From Candidatus Uhrbacteria bacterium (lineage in GTDB: Bacteria > Patescibacteriota > Patescibacteriia > UBA9934 > UBA11717): DNA of 5,178 nt. Of this stretch, positions 1 through 5,178 are shown piece after piece (the first letter of the stretch is position 1; every line of letters begins with the position of its first letter). The notes beneath the pieces were generated by a model. The model saw only the letters and a program-made list of their open reading frames with translations. It did no database searches and was not told where the DNA came from. The stretch is from the NCBI GenBank assembly GCA_018701105.1, contig JABIWD010000037.1, positions 1 through 5,178 on the forward strand, written 5' to 3'. A program made the translations under genes and the position numbers.

Positions 1-656
1 CCAACAAATACCTGATCCGCAGTGTCGAGAACGTGGCGCATAGCATGAAGCTTTGACGAGATCTTTGCCCCTCCAATTATCGCAACAAACGGTCGCTTAG
101 TCGGATGCGCGACAGGTTCCAGAGCCTGGAGCTCGCGCAATATACCGTTACCAGCATACGAGTCTACGAATCTCGTAATTCCAGTCATACTTGCGTGGTC
201 ACGATGAGAGTTGCCGAATGCATCGTTAACGTAGATATCTCCGAGACTCGCCAATTGCTCAGCGAACACAAGATCACCTTTCTTCTCCCCTGGATGAAAC
301 CGTAAATTTTCTAAAAACAATACATCTCCCGATGCCATCGCATGAATGCGACGTTTAATCTCATCAAATGGAGCCGCTGCCTGAAAGAATACTGTGTCAT
401 CTTGCAGCTCCTCCATGAACCATCGCGCTATCGGCTCAAGCGAGAACTTTGGGTCCACGCCCTTAGGTCTCCCGCGATGCGCCAATACAATCACGCGCGC
501 GCCCGAGCTCTGCAATTCCTTGATACTGCGCGCGGCAGAAGTCAGTCTCACTGAGGTCTCTGGAATTCTACCTTCAACGGGAACATTAATATCAACACGT
601 AAGATAACCTCACGTCCCTTCACATCAACTCCTTCAATTGTTCTTAACTTAATCAT
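1..656 (-). CDS. pgk: Phosphoglycerate kinase, N-terminal part (cut by window edge)
   Basis: Phosphoglycerate kinase transfers the phosphate of 1,3-bisphosphoglycerate to ADP, giving 3-phosphoglycerate and ATP in cytoplasmic glycolysis. The reverse strand reads 218 codons from the ATG at 656-654 and runs off the left edge, so the C-terminal nucleotide-binding domain lies outside. Family motifs appear in order: RVDINVPV at residues 20-27 (usually RVDFNVPL), AHRGRPKG at 59-66 (usually SHLGRPKG), ENLRFHPGE at 116-124, VNDAFGNSHRDHAS at 143-156 and GGAKISSKL at 195-203. These are the substrate-binding loops of the N-terminal domain plus the start of the linker region, so the family call is secure. 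The start overlaps the end of the upstream oxidoreductase gene by 8 nt, which suggests translational coupling. It is the last visible gene of the gap operon. The Leu to Arg change in the SHLGRP motif is a small oddity. Confidence 0.96.
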   Translation of the reverse strand, partial: MIKLRTIEGVDVKGREVILRVDINVPVEGRIPETSVRLTSAARSIKELQSSGARVIVLAHRGRPKGVDPKFSLEPIARWFMEELQDDTVFFQAAAPFDEIKRRIHAMASGDVLFLENLRFHPGEKKGDLVFAEQLASLGDIYVNDAFGNSHRDHASMTGITRFVDSYAGNGILRELQALEPVAHPTKRPFVAIIGGAKISSKLHAMRHVLDTADQVFV

Positions 657-1923
657 TTTCAAGATATGCTTTACCGCCATGCCACCAAACACTAATCGCG
701 TGCCTCAGCTTCATAATGCTCAGGAAATACTTTAAATCGATCGCTTTTCTAAGAATGTATGCAAACACACCGATTACAGTGATAGGGCCAAGACTACTAA
801 TCGCAAATCTGCCGCCGAGCGGAATTGCAAACGGCCATTTCATATCATGATGTGATCGCAAGATTGCCTGACCTCGCACGACGCGAATCAGATTCTCGGC
901 AACGCTCCTCCCCTGATCAATAGCCTCTGGTGCGCGCTGCTGCATACGTCGCCCAATGATCGATGCAGAGTCACCCGCGACGAACACATGATTCAAACCG
1001 AACATCTGAAGAGTCGGCAACGTTTTGATGTAACCTCTCTCGTCTATCGGTAAACCCCACTTCTTCCACTGCGGTCTTGAAGCTACGCCAGCTGCCCAGA
1101 TGGTTACGTCTGATTTGATTTTCGTAGACTTGATATAGGGACTCACATTCTTTAACCTTTCATTTGGCTCCACTGATACTGTAGACGGCTTAACTGACTT
1201 TACAAAGGTGCCTGCAGCAATATTCACGCCGAGTCGCTTGAGCCGTCTCGTTGCAACCCATGAAGCAAACTTACCCATATTAGAAAGAATCCTGGGGCCT
1301 GCATCAACTAGAGTGATCTGCCAATCGCACGATATGCCACGCTTATTCTTAGCATGCTCAAGAGCCTTCGCTATCTCACTCGATACCTCAACCCCGTTAG
1401 GTCCTCCTCCAACAATAACCATGTTAACTCCTACTCGCAACTTCTTTTCGCATTCAACCAAGAGATCGGAGCATTTCTCTCGAATCTTCAATGCATTATC
1501 CAGACTAGTCAGCGAGGTTGCGTTCTTTTCTACTCCCTCAATACCAAAAGTGCCACTTACTGCTCCCATCGCCATTACTAGGTAATCAAAACTTACAACA
1601 GCACCCGATGAAAGCTTAACCTCGTTCGCCTTAGTATCAACGTCCATAACTTCCCCTTGGCGAAACTGCACGTTTTCATGACCAGTAAGATGCCCTCCAA
1701 GATCAAACGGTAACGAGACGCCTTTCTTTAAAGTCTTCGTCTTCTTTTTCTCCATCAAACCACCAGAAGCAACTTCATAAATCAATGGAAGGTATACGTG
1801 CTCGGATTGTTTGTCGATCAAAAGAATATCTATGTCGTCGCTAGATTTTATGTGACGAGACAAGTGGATCGCAGTAGACAAACCAGCAAAGCCCCCTCCA
1901 ACTATTACGATTCTGTCAGCCAT
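649..1923 (-). CDS. ndh: NDH-2-like FAD-dependent NADH dehydrogenase (type II)
   Basis: This 424-residue protein has the two-dinucleotide-fold layout of type II NADH dehydrogenases, peripheral membrane flavoenzymes that pass electrons from NADH to quinone without pumping protons. The N-terminal FAD fold has VGGGFAG at residues 8-14 and an acidic end of strand 2 at D37. It is followed by a YLPLIYEVASG stretch (44-54) like the usual PLLPEVASG. The NADH fold has VGGGPNGVE at 171-179. WAAGV (276-280) and VAGDSA (315-320) are the late FAD-contacting motifs. The tail (about 375-416) is hydrophobic and basic with tryptophans, as expected for the membrane-binding helices. The usual quinone-site AQxAxQQG motif reads APEAIDQG (331-338), so the electron acceptor is uncertain. 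ATG at 1923 follows the upstream stop by 2 nt, with only a weak AGGT as ribosome site. The length is normal for the family. A related FAD-dependent oxidoreductase with another acceptor is the main alternative. Confidence 0.87.
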   Translation of the reverse strand: MADRIVIVGGGFAGLSTAIHLSRHIKSSDDIDILLIDKQSEHVYLPLIYEVASGGLMEKKKTKTLKKGVSLPFDLGGHLTGHENVQFRQGEVMDVDTKANEVKLSSGAVVSFDYLVMAMGAVSGTFGIEGVEKNATSLTSLDNALKIREKCSDLLVECEKKLRVGVNMVIVGGGPNGVEVSSEIAKALEHAKNKRGISCDWQITLVDAGPRILSNMGKFASWVATRRLKRLGVNIAAGTFVKSVKPSTVSVEPNERLKNVSPYIKSTKIKSDVTIWAAGVASRPQWKKWGLPIDERGYIKTLPTLQMFGLNHVFVAGDSASIIGRRMQQRAPEAIDQGRSVAENLIRVVRGQAILRSHHDMKWPFAIPLGGRFAISSLGPITVIGVFAYILRKAIDLKYFLSIMKLRHAISVWWHGGKAYLEND

Positions 1924-1925
1924 AC

Positions 1926-2861
1926 CTAGTAACTAATATGCAAAATGTCGATCGTGGGCGGATTGAACAGTCGTGCTCTTGGACCTGTCTCTCCAACACC
2001 AGCAGTTATGAATAGTTTTTGACCGGCATCGCCAAAATCAAACACACCACAATCATAATCGTGCCCCAACTTGGTTGGTAACGGTGGCACTGCCCCTATC
2101 CAAGGAAGTCGCACTTGTCCGCAATGCGTGTGACCAGAAATCACCAGGTCTGCACTCCTTACCCCGTCCTCCAAGATAACATCGGGATTATGAGAAACTA
2201 GGATCGTTGGAGTCGAGCTATCTACTCCTTCAAATGCGCCTGCCAAACTCGGTGTATACCAAATGTCGTCAATACCCGCGACGTCTACGGATCCATCAAC
2301 AGTCTCGACATCGATCGAACGGTTGCGTAATACTTCCATCCCCATTCCCTGCAATTTCTCTGTTATGTATTCTAAATCGCCAAACTCGTGATCATGATTA
2401 CCCAACACGGAGTAAACTGGCAGCTCGATACTGCCATGTGACTCAAGCATCTCTATATCTTTAGTTTTAGAAAATATAAAGTCACCCGGCATAACTATGA
2501 AGTCAGCATCGATCTCATTTAGCTGTGCTGTAACTTTCTCAGCCCATCTAGCTTTTTTGTATGGCCCCAAGTGGATATCTGCAACGACTACAACTGTCAA
2601 TTCACCGTCGCTACCCTCAACATCAAGCTCTATCTGGGTCTCGTCCACGAGCAACATCTTTGGCTCGATGAACGAACCGTAGAAAATAACGCTCCATACA
2701 ATTACAGTAACAATGAGAGCGACTACCTTCAGCCCACGCTTCTTGTGCAGCTTCATGCTTAGCACGAGTTCGGCAATAAGCGCACCAGCTCCTACTAGGA
2801 AAGCAAAAATGACCAACTCAAACATCCACCAAACACCTGGAATTGTTGGTACTCCCTCCAT
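1926..2861 (-). CDS. Membrane-anchored calcineurin-like metallophosphoesterase (YaeI/YkuE type)
   Basis: This 311-residue protein has a full set of calcineurin-type metallophosphoesterase motifs: DIHLG (95-99; metal ligands D95 and H97), GDF (126-128; D127), GNHD (154-157), SHNPD (223-227) and GHTHCGQ (243-249). It most resembles the YaeI/YkuE group, which includes enzymes that cleave phosphodiester or pyrophosphate bonds in lipid precursors; the substrate here cannot be told. Two hydrophobic segments (about 14-34 and 46-63) precede the catalytic domain. The loop between them is rich in Lys and Arg (36-45), so the positive-inside rule puts the loop in the cytoplasm and the catalytic domain outside. 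The ATG at 2861 is 1 nt after the gap stop codon and has no clear Shine-Dalgarno site. The next in-frame ATG (M13) would clip the edge of the first membrane segment. The gene sits inside a glycolytic operon, and no link to glycolysis is known. Confidence 0.9.
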   Translation of the reverse strand: MEGVPTIPGVWWMFELVIFAFLVGAGALIAELVLSMKLHKKRGLKVVALIVTVIVWSVIFYGSFIEPKMLLVDETQIELDVEGSDGELTVVVVADIHLGPYKKARWAEKVTAQLNEIDADFIVMPGDFIFSKTKDIEMLESHGSIELPVYSVLGNHDHEFGDLEYITEKLQGMGMEVLRNRSIDVETVDGSVDVAGIDDIWYTPSLAGAFEGVDSSTPTILVSHNPDVILEDGVRSADLVISGHTHCGQVRLPWIGAVPPLPTKLGHDYDCGVFDFGDAGQKLFITAGVGETGPRARLFNPPTIDILHISY

Positions 2862-2862
2862 A

Positions 2863-3870
2863 TTATTTCAATCTTGGAATCTTTAATGCCATCTCTGCGA
2901 GGCGAACTGAGTATCCCCACTCGTTGTCGTACCATGATACAACCTTCACAAGATCACCAGCAACCACCATTGTAAGCGGAAGATCTACTATCGATGAAGC
3001 TGGGTTTCCGATTATGTCCGAGCTCACAAGGGGCTCAGTTGAAGTAATAAGCTTCCCTTTAAATCTTGGAGTCTTACTTGCTTTAACAAAAGCCTTATTC
3101 ACTTCTTCAACTGTAACCTTCCTCTTTAAAACAACGGTGAAGTCCGTCACCGACCCATTTATCACAGGAACACGGAAGGCCATACCATCAAACTTCCCTT
3201 TCAACGATGGGATAGCTTTAGCTGTTGACGTTGCAGATCCTGTAGTCGTAGGAATAACGTTCATAGCGGCTGCTCGAGCCCGCCGAGGATCCTTGTGAGG
3301 ACCATCTTGCAATTTCTGAGTCGCAGTGTACGCGTGTATCGTGGAAAGCATCGCCTTCTTTACACCGAACGCTTCCTCGAGAACTGACATTACTGGCGCC
3401 GCACAGTTTGTTGTACATGATGCATTATCAACAATCGCGCGCTTCTCTTTCTTTAAATCCTTATCGTTTACACCCAAAATGTAAGTTGGCACATCTCCGC
3501 CTTTTGATGGCGCGCTGATGATCACACGTTTTGCACCAGCTTTAATGTGAGCCGACGCTGCCTCCTCTGTCCTGAACACTCCGGTACTCTCAATCACAAG
3601 ATCGATCTTTAGCTCCTTCCATGGAAGCTTTGACGGATCTCTTTCTGAAAAAACAGGTATCTTTTTCCCGCCAACCGTAATAGAACCCGCTCCTGCTTTT
3701 ACCTTTTTTTCAAAGCGTCCGTATACAGTATCGTTCTGCAAGAGTGAAGCCAAAATCTCTGGATCTGTAAGATCATTTATCGCCACAACCTCAAATCCTT
3801 TCTGACCAAAGCCAGCTTTAAATGTATTGCGGCCAATGCGACCAAAACCGTTAATTGCAATTCTTGGCAT
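2863..3870 (-). CDS. gap: Glyceraldehyde-3-phosphate dehydrogenase, type I
   Basis: GAPDH oxidises and phosphorylates glyceraldehyde 3-phosphate to 1,3-bisphosphoglycerate with reduction of NAD+. The 335-residue product has the normal family length and an intact active site. NGFGRIGR (7-14) is the dinucleotide-binding turn. N32-D33 ends strand 2, and the aspartate favours NAD over NADP. SASCTTNC-type residues occupy 149-156 (read here as NASCTTNC), with catalytic C152. STIHAYT (176-182) carries the catalytic H179, and PTTTGSA (207-213) and FRVPV (232-236) line the phosphate sites. WYDNEWGYS (313-321) is the C-terminal signature. The stretch KLQDGPHKDPRRARAAA (186-202) is typical of many compact uncultured bacteria. 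It is the first gene of the reverse-strand operon, behind an extended -10 promoter. The leader before the ATG is U/C-rich and has no Shine-Dalgarno site. Confidence 0.98.
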   Translation of the reverse strand: MPRIAINGFGRIGRNTFKAGFGQKGFEVVAINDLTDPEILASLLQNDTVYGRFEKKVKAGAGSITVGGKKIPVFSERDPSKLPWKELKIDLVIESTGVFRTEEAASAHIKAGAKRVIISAPSKGGDVPTYILGVNDKDLKKEKRAIVDNASCTTNCAAPVMSVLEEAFGVKKAMLSTIHAYTATQKLQDGPHKDPRRARAAAMNVIPTTTGSATSTAKAIPSLKGKFDGMAFRVPVINGSVTDFTVVLKRKVTVEEVNKAFVKASKTPRFKGKLITSTEPLVSSDIIGNPASSIVDLPLTMVVAGDLVKVVSWYDNEWGYSVRLAEMALKIPRLK

Positions 3871-3911
3871 ATAGAAAAAGAGAATCGATATTTAGAGACT
3901 TTTGTACGAGC

Positions 3912-3920
3912 ATTATAGCA
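3912..3920 (-). promoter_or_regulatory. Extended -10 promoter of the gap operon
   Basis: The reverse strand reads TGCTATAAT, an exact extended -10 element (TGn plus the perfect TATAAT at 3917-3912). No good -35 box sits 16-18 nt upstream, which is usual when the extended -10 TG is present. Transcription would start near 3905 and leave a leader of about 35 nt before the gap ATG. The distance and orientation fit a promoter for the four-gene operon. Confidence 0.75.
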
Positions 3921-3939
3921 TTTATGGGGAAACCAATCA

Positions 3940-3968
3940 TTGACGCGAGTGTGTATACGTGATAACAC
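3940..3968 (+). promoter_or_regulatory. Weak candidate promoter of the unknown forward gene
   Basis: TTGACG at 3940-3945 matches the -35 consensus at five of six positions. At 17 nt spacing the -10 position holds TAACAC (3963-3968), a poor match. If this is used, transcription would start near 3975 and the inverted repeat at 3945-3980 would lie in the promoter as DNA, not in the transcript. The call rests almost wholly on the -35 box and on the need for a promoter in this gap. Confidence 0.3.
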
Positions 3969-3990
3969 AAGAACACTCGCCTGGAGCGAG
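3945..3990 (+). repeat. Overlapping inverted repeats, alternative hairpins
   Basis: GCGAGTGT (3945-3952) is repeated exactly inverted as ACACTCGC (3973-3980) with a 20-nt spacer. The CTCGC at 3976-3980 can also pair with GCGAG at 3986-3990 around a 5-nt loop. The middle segment can therefore pair with either side but not both at once. The second hairpin ends 3 nt before the Shine-Dalgarno core. This could be an operator at the promoter, or a leader that switches between structures. The pairing is seen directly; the function is inferred. Confidence 0.5.
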
Positions 3991-3993
3991 AGA

Positions 3994-3998
3994 AGGAG
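3994..3998 (+). promoter_or_regulatory. Shine-Dalgarno site that sets the start at 4004
   Basis: AGGAG lies 5 nt before the ATG at 4004, within a purine-rich stretch. It is the only strong ribosome-binding site in the window. It decides for this ATG over the in-frame GTG at 3959, which has no such site and lies within the inverted repeat. Confidence 0.8.
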
Positions 3999-4003
3999 AT
4001 GCG

Positions 4004-4702
4004 ATGGAGCGACCGCTATTCGCCGTAATTGGCAGAAGACTCAGTAGGCGCGAGATGGAGATCATCACGCCGGCGATCGCGCTGGCTCTGTGTGACCTCA
4101 AGCTGCAGTCAATCCGCTGGCTCGAGCCGAGCCAGTTTGGTGAAGAGAAGTTCGGACTGCACCTGGAGCTCGTGTATGAGGAGAACGTGAGGGACCCGGT
4201 CGTCACGTTGACTCTGAAGACTGAGGATACGGGACTCACCGTGTCCTACGCAGACAAGGCGCGCTACGTTCCTCTCGCACTCAGGAATCTCACCGTCAAG
4301 ATCCCGACGGAAGTGGAGTACTTGTTCTGGGGGAAGTTCGACGATCAGAGCTGTACGCTCTACGACGTGCTGGTGGCATGGTTCTACATGACTGACTGGC
4401 CAGCCGTGCGCAAAAGTATCGCGCGCGAACTAGATGCACTTGTTCTAGAGGGCGACAAGGTCACAAACTTCAAGTTCGGTGATCTTGTCGCAGTTAAAGA
4501 CAACTGCAGCATCAACCTCACGATCGGTACGGTCTCTGAAGGCAGGTGCTACTTGACCACGTTTACCCGAGACCGGGAGAATGAGTTCGCGTTCGTTATC
4601 GCCTCGATCGATTCCGATACGAGAGAATCGGCGAAGCTGGAGATCGTGGCCAGTCTGCTCAAGATGGAGATCACTCTCCCCTACCACGTGCACCTCGGAT
4701 GA
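4004..4702 (+). CDS. Unknown 232-residue protein, own transcription unit, G+C rich
   Basis: I do not recognise this protein. From the ATG at 4004 it encodes 232 residues with no signal peptide or membrane segment, so it is probably cytoplasmic. It begins with a basic stretch (RRLSRR, 11-16) and a short likely helix (about 17-32). An alternation of likely beta strands follows (HLELVYEE near 53-60, VVTLTLKT 66-73, LTVSYA 78-83). The middle is rich in aromatic residues (EYLFWGKF 105-112, VAWFYMTDW 124-132), then comes a charged helix (136-149) and more beta-type sequence to the end. Four cysteines (30, 117, 168, 182) form no metal-site pattern. Two sampled stretches near the 5' end are about 60% G+C against about 45% in gap, and leucine is mostly CTC or CTG. 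The gene is divergent from gap, convergent with tsf, and has its own ribosome site and terminator. Steady reading over 232 codons with these signals argues for a real gene. Recent transfer or a lineage-specific gene are both possible. Confidence 0.8.
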   Translation: MERPLFAVIGRRLSRREMEIITPAIALALCDLKLQSIRWLEPSQFGEEKFGLHLELVYEENVRDPVVTLTLKTEDTGLTVSYADKARYVPLALRNLTVKIPTEVEYLFWGKFDDQSCTLYDVLVAWFYMTDWPAVRKSIARELDALVLEGDKVTNFKFGDLVAVKDNCSINLTIGTVSEGRCYLTTFTRDRENEFAFVIASIDSDTRESAKLEIVASLLKMEITLPYHVHLG

Positions 4703-4708
4703 GCTGCT

Positions 4709-4741
4709 GCGGCCCCCTTCTTGGGGGTCGCGTATTTTTTT
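4709..4741 (+). terminator. Intrinsic terminator of the unknown forward gene
   Basis: A 9-bp stem with one G-U pair (GCGGCCCCC / GGGGGTCGC, 4709-4717 with 4723-4731) closes a TTCTT loop. A run of seven T follows at 4735-4741. It begins 6 nt after the TGA stop of the forward gene. Confidence 0.92.
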
Positions 4742-4768
4742 AAACAAAAACGACCCTTACGGGCCGTT
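4742..4768 (-). terminator. Intrinsic terminator of tsf
   Basis: Read on the reverse strand, AACGGCCC (4768-4761) pairs with GGGTCGTT (4756-4749) around a GTAA tetraloop of the GNRA type, with one G-U pair. The U-rich tail TTTTTGTTT follows, sharing its first bases with the stem. It starts 7 nt past the tsf stop and abuts the forward terminator, so the two convergent units are insulated from each other. Confidence 0.87.
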
Positions 4769-4775
4769 CTATTTC

Positions 4776-5178
4776 TTACTCTTCCTCACCTATTACTTCA
4801 GGCAAGTCGCTCATTCCGCACGCGATCATTCCACCCTCTATGTTGAATCGCGCAAATCGTGAGATTCGCATGTTCTCTCCAATTCGAGCAACGGCTTCTG
4901 TAAGCACGTCTTCGATCTTCTTTGAGTCGTCCATCACGAACTCCTGCTTAAGCAATACAGACTCCCCGTACCACTTGTCCAACTTTCCTTCGACGATCTT
5001 CGCGATAACGTCCTCAGGCTTTCCGGCCGCTTCCTCAGAAAACTGCGCGGTAGCTTTCGCCACGTCGTCGGCTGGTACACCAGCTACGTCTAGGTACTGT
5101 GGATCAGCTGCTGCAATGTGCATTGAAATCTGGTGTGCAAGCTCTTTGAAGTCCTCGTTTCGAGCAACAAAGTCTGTC
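4776..5178 (-). CDS. tsf: Elongation factor Ts, C-terminal part (cut by window edge)
   Basis: EF-Ts is the nucleotide exchange factor that releases GDP from EF-Tu during translation. The visible 133 residues enter from the right edge at TDFVARN, the conserved motif that contacts EF-Tu, followed by EDFKELAHQISMHIAA. KPEDVIAKIVEGKLDKWYGE (53-72 of the visible part) and LLKQEFV (75-81) match the family's KPE and LLEQPF signatures. The ending (IGENMRISRFARFNIEGG, 98-115) resembles the short EF-Ts of Thermus type, in contrast to the longer E. coli form with a duplicated core. The frame stays open to the edge, so the ATG at 5123 is an internal methionine and not the start. The N-terminal UBA-like domain and probably rpsB lie beyond the window. 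A terminator follows the TAA stop directly. Confidence 0.97.
   Translation of the reverse strand, partial: TDFVARNEDFKELAHQISMHIAAADPQYLDVAGVPADDVAKATAQFSEEAAGKPEDVIAKIVEGKLDKWYGESVLLKQEFVMDDSKKIEDVLTEAVARIGENMRISRFARFNIEGGMIACGMSDLPEVIGEEE

Noticed and set aside
492..502. Alternating GC run (CGCGCGCGC) as a possible structural DNA site
   Set aside because: It encodes the Gly-Ala-Arg-Val stretch of pgk in frame and is short, so coding use explains it.
105..735. Forward-strand open frames across the pgk region
   Set aside because: They are antisense to a clear phosphoglycerate kinase, have no recognisable product and no ribosome sites.
1208..1585. Forward-strand 125-codon frame inside the NADH dehydrogenase gene
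   Set aside because: It is fully antisense to a protein with all expected FAD and NADH motifs and shows no family features of its own.
3959..4003. In-frame GTG at 3959 as a longer start for the unknown forward gene
   Set aside because: It has no ribosome-binding site and would make the inverted repeat coding, while the ATG at 4004 has AGGAG at ideal distance.
3937..4239. Reverse-strand open frame of 100 codons over the start of the unknown gene
   Set aside because: It is antisense to the better supported forward gene, would overlap the gap promoter, and has a low-complexity serine-rich translation typical of a shadow frame.
4776..5123. A complete 115-residue gene starting at the ATG at 5123
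   Set aside because: The frame is open upstream to the window edge and encodes the conserved EF-Ts TDFVARN motif, so this ATG is internal.

Overview
The window looks like a compact bacterial chromosome read with the standard bacterial code: genes end in TAA, TAG and TGA, and no gene has an internal TGA. It holds three complete reverse-strand genes and one complete forward-strand gene, with a partial reverse-strand gene at each edge. The style of the GAPDH, the very tight spacing, the weak or absent Shine-Dalgarno sites and the short-type EF-Ts suggest a Candidate Phyla Radiation (Patescibacteria/Parcubacteria-like) genome. That placement is an inference, not a proof.

Region 1 (about 1-3920, reverse strand) is one apparent operon read from right to left: gap (GAPDH), a membrane-anchored metallophosphoesterase, an NDH-2-like FAD/NADH oxidoreductase, and pgk (cut by the left edge). 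Junctions are +1 nt, +2 nt and an 8-nt overlap. A consensus extended -10 promoter lies just upstream of gap. GAPDH makes NADH and 1,3-bisphosphoglycerate, PGK turns the latter into ATP, and the NDH-2-like enzyme could reoxidise the NADH. The unit therefore reads as lower glycolysis linked to NAD+ regeneration at the membrane. The role of the phosphoesterase in it is unclear.

Region 2 (3871-4003) is a 133-bp divergent intergenic space. It has the gap promoter on the reverse strand. On the forward strand it has inverted repeats that can form alternative hairpins, then a strong Shine-Dalgarno site.

Region 3 (4004-4741, forward strand) is a single gene of unknown function encoding 232 residues. 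It is clearly richer in G+C than its neighbours (about 60% in sampled stretches against about 45% in gap) and has its own strong intrinsic terminator. It looks like an independent transcription unit, and it is the least explained part of the window.

Region 4 (4742-5178, reverse strand) is the 3' part of tsf (EF-Ts) with its own terminator, placed back to back with that of the unknown gene. No tRNA, rRNA, CRISPR array, insertion sequence or transposase was seen.
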